From Cytophagales bacterium (GTDB lineage Bacteria > Bacteroidota > Bacteroidia > Cytophagales > VRUD01): a stretch of DNA of 49,551 nt. The stretch spans positions 1-49,551 of the forward strand of contig VRUD01000018.1 in NCBI GenBank assembly GCA_019456305.1, written 5' to 3'. This document shows positions 32,434-42,819 of this stretch, in pieces. The notes beneath the pieces are model-generated. The model had not been told where the DNA came from, did not search any database, and saw only the letters and a program-made list of their open reading frames with translations. Both the position numbers and the translations under genes were made by a program. Position 1 is the stretch's first letter; every line of letters begins with the position of its first letter.

Positions 32434-34161
32434 TTATTTAACGATTACAATTTTCTCCCTTGCAACTATCACCCCGTCTGCTGCCAACTGCATAAAGTAC
32501 ACTCCTGTTTCTATATCATTTATACGAATGGTCAATGAATTTTGTTTTTGATTGGCCGGATAATCTTTAACTTTTCTGCCTATGAAATTGTATAAAGATA
32601 TAAAACATTTCTTTGTATTTGCAGGTAGATCATAAAGAATAGTAATTGATTGATTTGCCGGATTTGGATAGATTTTCATTAGTACACCGTAACTTGTTTG
32701 TGATAAAGTACCGGTAAGTATTACAGTAATCGTATCTGTTACAGTATCTTTCTCGACTTCCTCACATCCTTTGGCAATTAAAGTTACAACATATTTACCT
32801 GTATCAGGGTAAATATGAGTAGGATTGACTGCTGTACTGCTATCACCATCACCAAAATACCACAAGTATTCTGTTGCATACTGGCTTAGATTTGTAAAAG
32901 TAAAACCAGCTATAATAGTATCAAGGTTATAAGTAAAACCAGCCTGAGCAGAAGGAGTGATCGTATCATACCCCATACAATCTGTCTTCACTAACCACAC
33001 ATCATTCTTTGTGACAGTCTTATTATTGATCACCATACCACACATCACAAAACCACCATCGTATGTGAGATCCATGCCGTAAAAGTAATGATCGGTGCTG
33101 TCGCTGGTGTAGTAATCATACGTTCTTGACCATAAGCTGTCTCCGCTGGGGCTTATTTTCATTATAAATCCTACCGGCTTGTTCCTTGTACCACTGTAAT
33201 CAAGCGTGTTTCCACAAGCAATATAACTTCCATCAGGTAATATTTTTACTTTTGTAAATTCATCATATTCCGGTCCTTTTCCAAAAGTGCGTTCCCATTC
33301 AATATTACCGGTACTGTCAGTTTTTACGATGTACGCTTCATAATTATCCGTACTTACCTCCGAAGCGCCTACTAATACATAACCTCCGTCATTAGTTGTT
33401 ACTACCGAATTTCCATAATCACGCATACTGTCACCAAAAGTTTTTTGCCATTGAAAATTACCGGCACTGTCTGTTTTGATCAAATACAGATCATAGGGGC
33501 CTAAACCAAAGCTAAAAGTTGTACCCCCTAAAATATATCCCCTGTCACTGGTAAAATCTATTGATCTTATTAAATCATAATCAACACCTCCATAAATTTG
33601 TTCCCATTGCATTATTCCTGAACTATCGGTTTTTACTAAATAGACATCAGAATCAGTGCTGTTTCCACTACTATCTATATTATATCTCCAACCTACAAAA
33701 ATGAATCCTTGATCTTGATTTTGTTTGATATCATAACATCCTTCACTATTAGTAAAAAGCCCGTATTTTTGTTCCCAAATCTTATTGCCGTAATTGTCTA
33801 ATTTTATTAAAAAAGCATCTGATTTCATTTGGCTAATATCAGCTGTTACTCCCCCTACAAGAATATTCTCATCATCTACCTGTAATCCATTATATATAAT
33901 ATCCCCCCCTCCTATTCCTAAATCATATACTATTGACCATAAAGTATCACCAATAGAATTAACTTTTAAAATATACATTTCAAGAGCATTTGAAGTAGTA
34001 CCAACAACAATATAACTACTATCTGTTGTTTGGATAACCGAATTGGCTCTGGATGGAGAATTATTGGTATTATATTTTTGATTAAAAACTATTTGTGAGC
34101 AGCAAAGTTGAGATACTATGCAACTAATAAGTAAGAAACTATATGGAAGATAATTTTTCAT
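32434..34161 (-). CDS. T9SS-secreted repeat protein with PKD domain
   Basis: A 575-residue exported protein. Signal peptide (1-22, ending CCSQ); about seven repeats of 50-55 residues (about 35-400) built on the pattern GGY-hydrophobic-VGxT...VYLVKTDSxGNIxWxxTFGG, a propeller-type repeat frequent in Bacteroidota; one PKD domain (about 415-490; YLWYFGDGDSST); and a T9SS type A sorting domain (about 498-575; IYPNPANQSI, GVYFMQLAADG). It starts 32 bp after the stop of the subtilase gene, so the three T9SS genes probably share a transcript. The repeats are diverged at DNA level, in contrast to the adhesin at 8752. Confidence 0.85.
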   Translation of the reverse strand: MKNYLPYSFLLISCIVSQLCCSQIVFNQKYNTNNSPSRANSVIQTTDSSYIVVGTTSNALEMYILKVNSIGDTLWSIVYDLGIGGGDIIYNGLQVDDENILVGGVTADISQMKSDAFLIKLDNYGNKIWEQKYGLFTNSEGCYDIKQNQDQGFIFVGWRYNIDSSGNSTDSDVYLVKTDSSGIMQWEQIYGGVDYDLIRSIDFTSDRGYILGGTTFSFGLGPYDLYLIKTDSAGNFQWQKTFGDSMRDYGNSVVTTNDGGYVLVGASEVSTDNYEAYIVKTDSTGNIEWERTFGKGPEYDEFTKVKILPDGSYIACGNTLDYSGTRNKPVGFIMKISPSGDSLWSRTYDYYTSDSTDHYFYGMDLTYDGGFVMCGMVINNKTVTKNDVWLVKTDCMGYDTITPSAQAGFTYNLDTIIAGFTFTNLSQYATEYLWYFGDGDSSTAVNPTHIYPDTGKYVVTLIAKGCEEVEKDTVTDTITVILTGTLSQTSYGVLMKIYPNPANQSITILYDLPANTKKCFISLYNFIGRKVKDYPANQKQNSLTIRINDIETGVYFMQLAADGVIVAREKIVIVK

Positions 34162-34193
34162 AAAAATAAATTGTTATTAATTTTTAATCAGAA

Positions 34194-37100
34194 TTACTTT
34201 ACAATAGTTATCTTCCCATTTCTTATAATTTCATTGTTTATTGTATATTTATAAATGTATAAACCACTTTTAAGTAATTTAGTATTTAGCGCTGTTTGAT
34301 TTGTTCCCTGGTTGAGTTTAATTTTTTGCACAATCCTACCAAAAATATCATATATCAGCACTTCTGCATTTTCTTCGCTATTCATTTGCATGGTGATTAT
34401 CCAGGCAATCTCATTGGCAGGGTTTGGGATTATTTGAATTAACTTATCTTCTGTCTGTGTTTCTAATTCTTCGCGGATACTTTCATTATCCCCATCTTTA
34501 TGCAATCTGGCAATATTGTTGTTACCTTTCTTAATAAGGTGATAAAATTGCCCGCCTTCCACTTTTGCAAGTATCAGTTCAGCATCTGCAGATACTTTCA
34601 CTTTCGCCTTGCATACTTCCCTTACCCTTTGTATTTGTATGGTATCCAATTCAGTAATGGTTTTGCCTGTTGAATCTTTTGTAAGTATGGATTTACCCTG
34701 CTCACCTGCTTCAATAAAAGTGAACGTCAGTTTAGAAAAGTTTTGATTTTCTTTCCAATTATGGGCATGACTGGTACTATCCAGAAAGATTGAATCTTTA
34801 TTGGTGATCCACATCACAGTATCGAGCATTAACCTTGCATTTATAAAATCCTTATCAGCATAGTATAGCCGGGCAAGTGTTTTTTTTGATTCTGCAAGGG
34901 GTGATCCATGCAGGTATGTTTTCAGTTCAGGTACCCTGGCACATTTTGGCAGCTCCCTGATCAGTTCATTCTCCAGTAAAATGGCTTCACCTTCATGCCA
35001 GGTAATTTGTTTTTTCAATTCTTCTTCCTTAGGATATAGAGGCGCATTGTATTGAGCATTTTCAATATCCTGCATAACAGTGACAGGCAATGGAGGAATT
35101 TTGTTTCTAAGCTCATTCATAATATCTTCATTTAGCGGAGCATTGGGTATCAATACATCTTTGAGCATACCCGGTGGCAACGGGGGCCTTCTGGTAATAA
35201 CTGTTTTGATCACTTCATCTGAAAGTGGTAATGAATTTAGCAGCCTGTTTCTTAAATTAATTGCTGAAACAGCGGGTGTTTGGTCAATATATTGTAACAA
35301 TGCCTTTTTATCCCCGCCATCTCTTAATTGTATCAGGTCAAGCAATCTCTTTCGGTAGTCTTCCAAAGCAGCCAGGTGTTTAGCGATAAGGTCTTTAATG
35401 TCCGTTACCCATTGGTCAAAACCGCTTCCACATCCTCCCGGGTTTACTTTTCCCTGTGTAGGATCGTCACATGAGGTAATTGTTTTATCCTGGCAATTGG
35501 TTACCAGGAAGAATGATTTCCAGGCAGGTGTGCTGCAATCAGGAACAGTTGTTGGAAAATTATCCTTATCTAATGGATTCGCATAATAAGCAAACCCTAC
35601 ATTAGTAAAGATATCCCTTTCAGTACTTGGCGGGCATGAGTACATCCATTGATTACCGGCAGCTTGAGAGGGATCGGTAACACAATTTGCACCGCCTTGC
35701 TGTTTTAAAGAACCATCAAATACATACCATGCTGTGTGTCCATGAGGCCCACCATTAATTCCGAACTTATTGCATCTTATCTTGAGGTTCTGGTTATCTC
35801 CCTGGGTATGCACTGCAAAATCGGTTTTTTCAAAATCATTATCAAAAAAACGTCCGCCTTGTGCACCTGAGTTTTCAATGGCTATTCCATGCGAACCGGC
35901 AGTTAAAGGGCTGCTGCTTGAAACAGTAACACCGCTAAAAGTGTTGCCATCAACAATAAATCCGCTGGAGCTCACCAAAAAGACACCATAGGTATGATCG
36001 CCCAGCGCATCGGCATTGGGGATATTGGTAAAGGTGTTATTTGTGATTTCATCGGAAGTACCCCCCTGTATATAAATACTTCGTTGTACGTTATTAAAAG
36101 TGCTGCCGTCAATTATTACCTGTCTTGAAATAGAGTTAAAAAGATCTGATTTTATGGCATAGGTTAAACCATCAAAGGTGTTGCCGGTTGAACTTGATAC
36201 CATATTAAAGCCAGCGCTTTCTCCTTTTATAGCAATTCCTCTTTCATCAGGTAGATATGCAGTAGCGTCAACAGTAAAGGTATTATCGGTAAATGTGATT
36301 CCATAGGTATCGATAAGATGAACAAAAACAATCTTTTCTGTAGCAAAAGGATTATACTCATAAGGTGAAGCAGCATCATATTGAAAATTACAATTATTAA
36401 AGTAACTTACCCGCTCAAAGTCAGGGTAATTATTCATTTTTACTGCTAATCTATTATTGATAAAATCAGAATTATTTATTCTAACAATACCGCCGGATGA
36501 AGGACGAAATTTAGCATTAATAAGCGGTCTGATCCCGCAAAGAATCCCAATTTGAGCATTTTCAATGGAAGATTGATTCATTTCCAATACTCCTTGATCG
36601 GCATCATTTTGTGGAAGTGTTTCATCACCTCTAACTTCTATGCCATCCCATATACCTCCACCGCATCCGGTTAAGGTATCATAATTTGATATTAATTTAC
36701 CTCCGGGTTTGATCACTATTCTTGCCCTGTCATAATCATTGCCCAGTTCATTGATCACATCATAAGAAAATTCAAAATCAGCCCATCCCATATGTAATAC
36801 GCCACCACTATCTATAATTACTTCACCCAAAACTTTGAATGAGCCGAATTGCCAGTATACAATAGTGTCAATAACCGGATTTACAAAATCAAAGACAGGT
36901 AGTGAAACCAAAACAGTATCATAATCTACACATTCTGTAGTAGTATCAGTTACGGTCAATAAATATGCTGTAGTACTATCAGGTGATGCAATGGGTTGAG
37001 CGATCGTTGAATCATTTAAACCAGCAGCCGGTGACCAGGCAAATAAAAATGTGCTATCAAATGGCTGTGTACCAATAGTAATGCTATCTCCTCGGCAAAT

Positions 37101-40100
37101 AGTAATATCAGGGCCGGCACCAGCAACAGGATTTCCTACTGTTATCAATATACTGGCAAAATTTATGCAGCTTTTAGCAGTATCTGTCACAGTTAAGATA
37201 TATGAGGTAGTTATAGATGGAAATGCTGTAGGATTTGGTATTGTGGCATTATCTAATCCTGTCACCGGTGACCAACTATATAATAAGGTAGTATCAACTA
37301 CTTGGGGACCAATAATAATGCTATCGCCACAAAGTATATTCGTATCAGGTCCGGCATCAGCTATTGGTAATGGATTTACTGTTATTATTACCGTATCAGA
37401 ATCTATGCAGCCCGTAGCGGTGTCGGTTACTGTTAATACATATTGTGTGGTAAAAACCGGGAAAGCAATGGGGTTTGCTAAGGTTGTATCATTTAAGCCT
37501 GAAGATGGAGACCATGCATATAATGATGTGGTATCTGCAGTCTGGGCGCTGAAAGTAACACTATCTCCACAAAAAATAGTTGTATCTGTGCCTGCATGTG
37601 CTATTGGCTGTGGTGCAAGCTTGACTGTATCAGTAGCAGTAATGATGCAGCCATTTGAATCAGTGACTGTTACGGAATACACACCTGCTGATAAACTATC
37701 AGCAATAGAATCTGTTTGTGCTAATGGGTCATCCCATAAGAAAGTATATGGTAGTGTCCCTCCTATTACTGTTGCTGTTGCTGTTCCGTTAGCAGATCCG
37801 ATGCAAACTTCATCAGTAGTAAAAATAGAGATTGTTAAAGTAGTATCGTCATTAAAAACTGTATCTTTTGCAAAAGTAATGCAAAAATTAGTATCAACTA
37901 CAACTACTTGATAAATTCCGGCAGCTAAGCCAGTTGCTGTTGCTGAGAATTGAGGAGGCGTTGTAAACCATTTATAAAAAAAATACGGAGGCGTACCTCC
38001 TGTAGCAATAACAGTGGCTGTTCCATTGCTTACACCGTTACATAAAGCATTGGTTGTGGTAGTTGATAAGATCACGGGTGTCGGCTCATTGATTGTTACA
38101 ATGGCACTGTCATAGCAACCATTGTCATCTATCACATAACCAACATAGGTTCCGGCAGTCAGCCCTGTTGCTGGATTTGTTGCAGCTATTAGTTGTGTGA
38201 ATGGAAAATCCCACCATTGATAGGAATAGGGTGGAGTACCTCCTGTGCCTGCTATAGTAGCTGTACCATCACTACCTCCATTACATGAAACATCTGTTGC
38301 TGATGATGATGTTACAATCAACACGGGTGGATCAATTAGTGTAGCACTGTCAGTTGCGGTACAGCCATTTGCATCGGTTACAATAACAGTATAGGACCCG
38401 GCTCCTAACGGGAATACTGTTTGTGAAGTTTCACCGGTACTCCATAAAAAAGTATATTCAGGATTGCCCCCGGTAACAGCTATTTGGGCAAAGCCATCAA
38501 TACTGCCGTTACAAAAGGGATCTTGTGCAAACATTGTAATTGTGATAGCAGGTGGTTCATTTATTGTTACACTGTCAGTTACCATAATACCGTTTGTATC
38601 TGTTACAGTAATGCTATAATTACCAGCTGCCAAACCAGTTGCCGTATCATTTGTTTGACCATTACTCCATAAATAGGTATAAGGTGGGGTTCCGCCACAT
38701 GCTATTACTGTAGCAGTACCGTTGCTGTCTCCAATACATAAAACATGTGTTGGAGATATTTTCACTCTTACCTGAGATAGATCAAAAACACCTCCTGAAA
38801 TGATCATGGAGAATGCTTGCGGGTTTACTCCCTGTAAAGTCGCTTTATGTGTAACCTTAACAATATATGTTCCAGACGTAGGTGTACTCAAATATACTTG
38901 TTCTACATTATCCCGGAAATTATCTTGTGTTGTATCTGCCGGGATTGAAGAATTTGTTGGATCTAAGGTCCAAGGGTAAAAAATCTGTCCGTCAGATTGA
39001 CGGATGATACGCAGGTCAAGGTCGTTAACCAGCATAAGATCAGGAGGGTTGAGTGTATCTGCAACCGGAGTTCCTGCAGGATCATTCCACACGATAGTAG
39101 CTTTTATAAATTGTTGTGAGGTGTCATAATCAAAAGTGAATGTAAAAGTATCATTATTATTTAATATCAATTCCTGTATATTTTTGAAGCAATTAGAAGA
39201 GTCCAGTGTGATCAAATTAGCAGCTTTTTCTGTATTTAATAAGCCCCAGCCATGCTGATAATCAGGACCATTTGCTGAACCGGCTTCATCAGCCGTATGA
39301 ATGACCAATGCTTTTAGCGTTGCGGATTTCATAAATGAGCCGGCATAAGTATTGGAATAGTGTTGCTGGAGAAGGGCTAATGAACCGGTAACGCTGGCTG
39401 AAGCCATTGAAGTACCTGTTTTATCTTGGTAAGCAGTTGCGTAAGGGAAAAAATATGAAGAGGAATATAGAGCCGTAGCATTAGCAACTAAATCCGGTTT
39501 AATCCTGCCATCATCAGTAGGCCCCCAACTACTTTTAGTATACATAACAACATCAGAAGGGCTAGAATAACCACTAATAATATCATCAATACCACCAACC
39601 GTTAAAACATTTTTAGCAATACCAGGACCATCTGGAATACAATCATAGCCATCTGATCCTCCATTATTTTCCTGAGTTGCTGTTTGAGTACCACTACAAA
39701 TATATGTATTTCCTATACCAGGACCATCACCTCTGTAATTTCCTGCTGCCTGAACAATAAGATAATATGGAGCATTAAAAGCAAGTTCATCCCAATTACG
39801 AGTTTCCTGAGAGTAAAAACCAAATTTATAATCTTCGTTGGGATCAACAACAGGATCGCCAAACCATTTCCACGTACAACCATCAATATTTGCTACCCAT
39901 CCATTAATATTTCCATAAGAATGATTGGATAGTAAGTATCCTGAAATTGCAAAATCTGTCATTTCACTTAAATCCGAATACCAATCATAGGTGTGCAATA
40001 TAGCTCCTGAAGCCATGCCTCGGGCAAGTGGATCAACTCCTTTAGCTATCATTGTACCTGCCACGTGGGTAGCATGTTGCCTCCAGTTGAGTGGTACACT

Positions 40101-40574
40101 ACCCCAAGGGTCTTTTGCAATCACATTTCCGATTAATTCTTGATGGTTAGCATACGGAATTGCAGCATCCCATTCTCCAATTATTACTCCAGATCCATCC
40201 AAATTTAAACCAGCATTTCCTCCTGTCCAAACTTCGTTTGTTGAAACGGTTTGAGCGGCATTTACATTAAAAGTTACATAATAAATTGGCCTACCATCCC
40301 TTATTCTCATAATTTCAAAAGCACCTCCATCTGGCAGTGTGTCTCTTACAGGAGCACCATTATCTATTGCCCATTGCTCAGCTTCGGCTTTTTGTTGCGT
40401 AGCTAAACTATCCCAAAATATAGCTAATGGATTAAGAACCGTTACATTTGTTGCTGTCAGAATTTGTTGTCTTTGGGATTGTGTTTGACTAAAAACAGTA
40501 GATGAAAATAATACGCCAAAACTAATTAAGATAGCTCTGACGCAAGAGATTTTAATGTTGTGTATAAGTTTCAT
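34194..40574 (-). CDS. Large T9SS-secreted subtilisin-like serine protease (S8)
   Basis: A 2126-residue cell-surface or secreted protease. ATG 40574 (MKLIHNIKISC) is chosen over a frame 10 codons longer because it gives a compact signal peptide ending VFSQ. The S8 triad is D136 (GEWDAA), H167 (QHATHVAGT) and S389 (GTSMASASV), with the oxyanion-hole Asn in VQAAGN. A jelly-roll P-type region (about 455-640) follows, then about seven SprB-type repeats (about 645-1060), four Ig-like repeats with GxDTTIxCGDS (about 1050-1350), a right-handed beta-helix-like region (about 1370-1690), a helical segment (about 1770-1950) and a T9SS type A sorting domain (last 80 residues). It leads a three-gene T9SS operon. 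Half of a MITE-type repeat lies 22 bp upstream of the start. Confidence 0.92.
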   Translation of the reverse strand: MKLIHNIKISCVRAILISFGVLFSSTVFSQTQSQRQQILTATNVTVLNPLAIFWDSLATQQKAEAEQWAIDNGAPVRDTLPDGGAFEIMRIRDGRPIYYVTFNVNAAQTVSTNEVWTGGNAGLNLDGSGVIIGEWDAAIPYANHQELIGNVIAKDPWGSVPLNWRQHATHVAGTMIAKGVDPLARGMASGAILHTYDWYSDLSEMTDFAISGYLLSNHSYGNINGWVANIDGCTWKWFGDPVVDPNEDYKFGFYSQETRNWDELAFNAPYYLIVQAAGNYRGDGPGIGNTYICSGTQTATQENNGGSDGYDCIPDGPGIAKNVLTVGGIDDIISGYSSPSDVVMYTKSSWGPTDDGRIKPDLVANATALYSSSYFFPYATAYQDKTGTSMASASVTGSLALLQQHYSNTYAGSFMKSATLKALVIHTADEAGSANGPDYQHGWGLLNTEKAANLITLDSSNCFKNIQELILNNNDTFTFTFDYDTSQQFIKATIVWNDPAGTPVADTLNPPDLMLVNDLDLRIIRQSDGQIFYPWTLDPTNSSIPADTTQDNFRDNVEQVYLSTPTSGTYIVKVTHKATLQGVNPQAFSMIISGGVFDLSQVRVKISPTHVLCIGDSNGTATVIACGGTPPYTYLWSNGQTNDTATGLAAGNYSITVTDTNGIMVTDSVTINEPPAITITMFAQDPFCNGSIDGFAQIAVTGGNPEYTFLWSTGETSQTVFPLGAGSYTVIVTDANGCTATDSATLIDPPVLIVTSSSATDVSCNGGSDGTATIAGTGGTPPYSYQWWDFPFTQLIAATNPATGLTAGTYVGYVIDDNGCYDSAIVTINEPTPVILSTTTTNALCNGVSNGTATVIATGGTPPYFFYKWFTTPPQFSATATGLAAGIYQVVVVDTNFCITFAKDTVFNDDTTLTISIFTTDEVCIGSANGTATATVIGGTLPYTFLWDDPLAQTDSIADSLSAGVYSVTVTDSNGCIITATDTVKLAPQPIAHAGTDTTIFCGDSVTFSAQTADTTSLYAWSPSSGLNDTTLANPIAFPVFTTQYVLTVTDTATGCIDSDTVIITVNPLPIADAGPDTNILCGDSIIIGPQVVDTTLLYSWSPVTGLDNATIPNPTAFPSITTSYILTVTDTAKSCINFASILITVGNPVAGAGPDITICRGDSITIGTQPFDSTFLFAWSPAAGLNDSTIAQPIASPDSTTAYLLTVTDTTTECVDYDTVLVSLPVFDFVNPVIDTIVYWQFGSFKVLGEVIIDSGGVLHMGWADFEFSYDVINELGNDYDRARIVIKPGGKLISNYDTLTGCGGGIWDGIEVRGDETLPQNDADQGVLEMNQSSIENAQIGILCGIRPLINAKFRPSSGGIVRINNSDFINNRLAVKMNNYPDFERVSYFNNCNFQYDAASPYEYNPFATEKIVFVHLIDTYGITFTDNTFTVDATAYLPDERGIAIKGESAGFNMVSSSTGNTFDGLTYAIKSDLFNSISRQVIIDGSTFNNVQRSIYIQGGTSDEITNNTFTNIPNADALGDHTYGVFLVSSSGFIVDGNTFSGVTVSSSSPLTAGSHGIAIENSGAQGGRFFDNDFEKTDFAVHTQGDNQNLKIRCNKFGINGGPHGHTAWYVFDGSLKQQGGANCVTDPSQAAGNQWMYSCPPSTERDIFTNVGFAYYANPLDKDNFPTTVPDCSTPAWKSFFLVTNCQDKTITSCDDPTQGKVNPGGCGSGFDQWVTDIKDLIAKHLAALEDYRKRLLDLIQLRDGGDKKALLQYIDQTPAVSAINLRNRLLNSLPLSDEVIKTVITRRPPLPPGMLKDVLIPNAPLNEDIMNELRNKIPPLPVTVMQDIENAQYNAPLYPKEEELKKQITWHEGEAILLENELIRELPKCARVPELKTYLHGSPLAESKKTLARLYYADKDFINARLMLDTVMWITNKDSIFLDSTSHAHNWKENQNFSKLTFTFIEAGEQGKSILTKDSTGKTITELDTIQIQRVREVCKAKVKVSADAELILAKVEGGQFYHLIKKGNNNIARLHKDGDNESIREELETQTEDKLIQIIPNPANEIAWIITMQMNSEENAEVLIYDIFGRIVQKIKLNQGTNQTALNTKLLKSGLYIYKYTINNEIIRNGKITIVK

Positions 40575-40595
40575 GTCTTTTATATGTTTAAGTGT

Positions 40596-40615
40596 TGAGT
40601 CCACTCCGAAAAGTC
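40596..40615. repeat. Solo copy of the MITE terminal repeat
   Basis: TGAGTCCACTCCGAAAAGTC matches the terminal repeat of the 14262-14414 element at 18 of 20 positions. No partner arm was found within several hundred bases on either side. It lies just upstream of the subtilase start codon, so it may now be part of its promoter or leader. Confidence 0.65.
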
Positions 40616-40764
40616 ACTCAAAAGTTTAATGGTACAAACACCACGTATAAGGTTGTTGGCAAACATTTAACATGACAGCTAATTTATTTTTATTCCGAAT
40701 TGTGAGAGTTATTACCTTGACTGTTTATATTTTGCGAAATTTTAGATAACATTACAAATCTGCA

Positions 40765-40914
40765 ATGAAGATTATATTTTTAGGAGTAGGTGAAGCATTT
40801 GATGAGACGCTTCCCAACAATTCACATTTGATATTGTCTGATACCAACCTTTTATTGGATTGCGTGAAAATTAAGATCATTGTTCCGAAGCCATTGGAGG
40901 AATATTTATTGTAG
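40765..40914 (+). pseudogene. Beta-lactamase-fold hydrolase gene with large internal deletion
   Basis: A 49-codon frame starts MKIIFLGVGEAFDETLPNNS and continues HLILSDTNLLLDC, matching the first two strands of RNase Z-like metallo-beta-lactamase-fold proteins (cf. the FLGxGxA...NxS...LLLDCG pattern). It then jumps to KIIVPKPLEEYLL and a stop, which reads like the C-terminal end of such a protein. The HxHxDH metal-binding core, about 200 residues, is missing. Flanking bases 40616-40764 hold no other gene. Confidence 0.5.
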
Positions 40915-40954
40915 TGTTCATGTGTTCATGTTTACTCTCAGGAACACATGAACA
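40915..40954. repeat. Perfect 13-bp inverted repeat before the M28 peptidase gene
   Basis: TGTTCATGTGTTC (40915-40927) and GAACACATGAACA (40942-40954) flank a 14-base loop, starting at the stop codon of the decayed hydrolase gene and ending 16 bp before the peptidase start. Without a T-run it is probably a dispersed repeat or an mRNA hairpin; it could also hold an operator. Confidence 0.6.
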
Positions 40955-40970
40955 CGATTAATTTTCCTTA

Positions 40971-41939
40971 ATGAAAAAAATATTTATTATATTATCAATC
41001 ATTACCTTATTTTTGCTCCTGACTATTTATCTTTTAACCAATCCGCTCATGAGTTCATCAAATAACAATAAACCGAAAATACCTGTAAACAAAGATCGCC
41101 TTTATGCTGATGTAAAAGCGCTTACTTCCATTGATCCGCCAAGAAATTTCAACTATATTTCTTCACTTAACCAAAGCGCTGATTATATCTTTTCTGAATT
41201 TAAAAAGCTGGGATCTGATGTAGAAGTACAAAATTATACTGTTGAAGATTCTGAATATAAAAACATCATCTGTTCGTTTGGCCCGCAAGATGCGCCACGG
41301 ATCATTATTGGTGCACACTATGACGTTTGCGGTGACCAGCCCGGTGCAGATGATAATGCCAGTGGCGTTGCCGGCTTGTTAGAAACGGGCAGGATGATAA
41401 ATGAATTAAAACCTCAATTAAAATATCGCATAGACCTTGTTGCATATAGTCTTGAAGAGCCTCCTTTTTTTCGTACAAAGTATATGGGAAGCGCTGTTCA
41501 TGCCAGGTCTCTGGCTAAAGCCGGTGTTAAAGTAAAAGCCATGATCAGCCTGGAGATGATAGGGTTTTACAGAGATGAACCGGGGTCACAGCATTTCCCG
41601 GTATTTTTTCTTAAATGGTTTTATTCTGACAAAGCAAATTTTATTGCTGTGGTAGGCAAACTATGGCAGAGAAAAATAGTGAAGCAGATCAAAAAAAGCA
41701 TGATTTTAGGTTCAAATATAGATGTGTATTCCATTAATGCTCCGGTTTTGCTTCCGGGTATTGACTTTTCAGACCACTTAAATTACTGGAACCATGGCTA
41801 CCAGGCAGTCATGATCACCAATACATCGTTTTTCAGAAATCCCAACTACCATGAAGTAACAGACAAGATTGAAACTTTAAATTTTGATAAAATGGCAGAA
41901 GTGGTGAAGGGGGTTTATTGGACGGTTGTTCAATTTTAG
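40971..41939 (+). CDS. M28-family zinc aminopeptidase
   Basis: A 322-residue membrane-anchored or exported metallopeptidase. One hydrophobic segment (residues 4-24) leads into the catalytic domain. All co-catalytic zinc ligands are recognisable: H116 in GAHYDVCG, bridging D127 in GADDNASG, catalytic E162 and ligand E163 in SLEEPP, an acidic residue in SLEMIGFY, and the last His in NYHEVTDK. M28 enzymes release N-terminal residues from peptides, which suits a neighbourhood of secreted endoproteases. It is followed by the CAP-domain gene after 21 bp. Confidence 0.92.
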   Translation: MKKIFIILSIITLFLLLTIYLLTNPLMSSSNNNKPKIPVNKDRLYADVKALTSIDPPRNFNYISSLNQSADYIFSEFKKLGSDVEVQNYTVEDSEYKNIICSFGPQDAPRIIIGAHYDVCGDQPGADDNASGVAGLLETGRMINELKPQLKYRIDLVAYSLEEPPFFRTKYMGSAVHARSLAKAGVKVKAMISLEMIGFYRDEPGSQHFPVFFLKWFYSDKANFIAVVGKLWQRKIVKQIKKSMILGSNIDVYSINAPVLLPGIDFSDHLNYWNHGYQAVMITNTSFFRNPNYHEVTDKIETLNFDKMAEVVKGVYWTVVQF

Positions 41940-41960
41940 ATTTATTAAATTATCACTTGA

Positions 41961-42596
41961 TTGATCATGATACATTATACTTTTAAAAGCCGGGTGAACC
42001 CTCAAGCTATTTTCATCGTTCTTTGTTTACTTTTGTACGTGAGGGTTTCATTTTGTCAACATAAAAAAGATGAATTGTTAAAAGCTGTTCAAATTAACTT
42101 TGAACAATTAAATAAAGTAAGAAAATTTCCACAAATATATGCCTTTAAATATTTTATACCGGCATTATTATGGAAGCTGCCTAAAAGATCCTTAACCTGG
42201 GATACTACTTTAGCCAGGTTGGCACAGATGAAAGCAGAAGATATGGCTGCAAAAAACTATTTTGATCATATTGATAAAAATGGCAAAGGCATGAATACGG
42301 TTCTGTGGCAGGCAGGTTATCCTTTGCCTGAATATGACAAGAAGGGGTTTATTTATGAAAAAGACCCCAAAGCCAATAATGTAGAATCAATTTCAGCATA
42401 TAGTGAATCTCCGGACAAATTCATAAAAGACCTGATCAAAGATAAAGGTGAATGGTCAAAAGGACATAGAAAGCACTTGTTAGGAATAGGAAGATTTGAT
42501 CGCCAGCATACCCATGCCGGCATCGGAATAGCCTGGAACCCCCAATCAGAATATGGGTACTATTGCTCTGTGTTGATAGTGCACAAATTGCAGTAG
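41961..42596 (+). CDS. Exported CAP-domain (SCP/PR1-like) protein
   Basis: A 211-residue protein with a signal peptide (about residues 15-33, VLCLLLYVRVSFCQ) and a CAP domain. The family markers are NFEQLNKVRKFPQIY, LARLAQMKAEDMAAKNYFDHID and GHRKHLLGIGRF, with the cavity His residues (FDHID and H in GHRKH) present. An alternative start is ATG 41967. CAP domains occur in secreted proteins of varied function in bacteria; enzymatic activity is not established. It probably shares a transcript with the M28 peptidase. Confidence 0.88.
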   Translation: MIMIHYTFKSRVNPQAIFIVLCLLLYVRVSFCQHKKDELLKAVQINFEQLNKVRKFPQIYAFKYFIPALLWKLPKRSLTWDTTLARLAQMKAEDMAAKNYFDHIDKNGKGMNTVLWQAGYPLPEYDKKGFIYEKDPKANNVESISAYSESPDKFIKDLIKDKGEWSKGHRKHLLGIGRFDRQHTHAGIGIAWNPQSEYGYYCSVLIVHKLQ

Positions 42597-42637
42597 TACC
42601 TAATTTCATAAATACTCTTTATTATGAAACTTAGTAG

Positions 42638-42688
42638 TAGGTTTACTAACCCTCAGATGGCATAGGTTTTGGAGGGTTAGTAAACCTA
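42638..42688. terminator. Perfect 17-bp hairpin after the CAP gene
   Basis: TAGGTTTACTAACCCTC (42638-42654) and GAGGGTTAGTAAACCTA (42672-42688) are exact complements around a 17-base loop, 42 bp after the stop codon. It is the likely 3' end of the peptidase-CAP transcript, though it lacks a clean T-run and resembles dispersed repeats of the phylum. Confidence 0.5.
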
Positions 42689-42819
42689 ATTTCCGATATC
42701 CAATACTCAAAAAAAATCTGCTGTGTATTTTAAAAATTACGCTTAATTAAATGTGTGATTAATTTTATAGGTATATGCGTTTAGGTCGCACAAGATTTAT
42801 ACTTTTGAATATGTATGAG

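Noticed and set aside
37051-37911. A 286-codon open frame on the plus strand.
   Set aside because: It lies antisense to the Ig-like and SprB repeats of the minus-strand subtilase; its composition mirrors those repeats and it has no domain or promoter.
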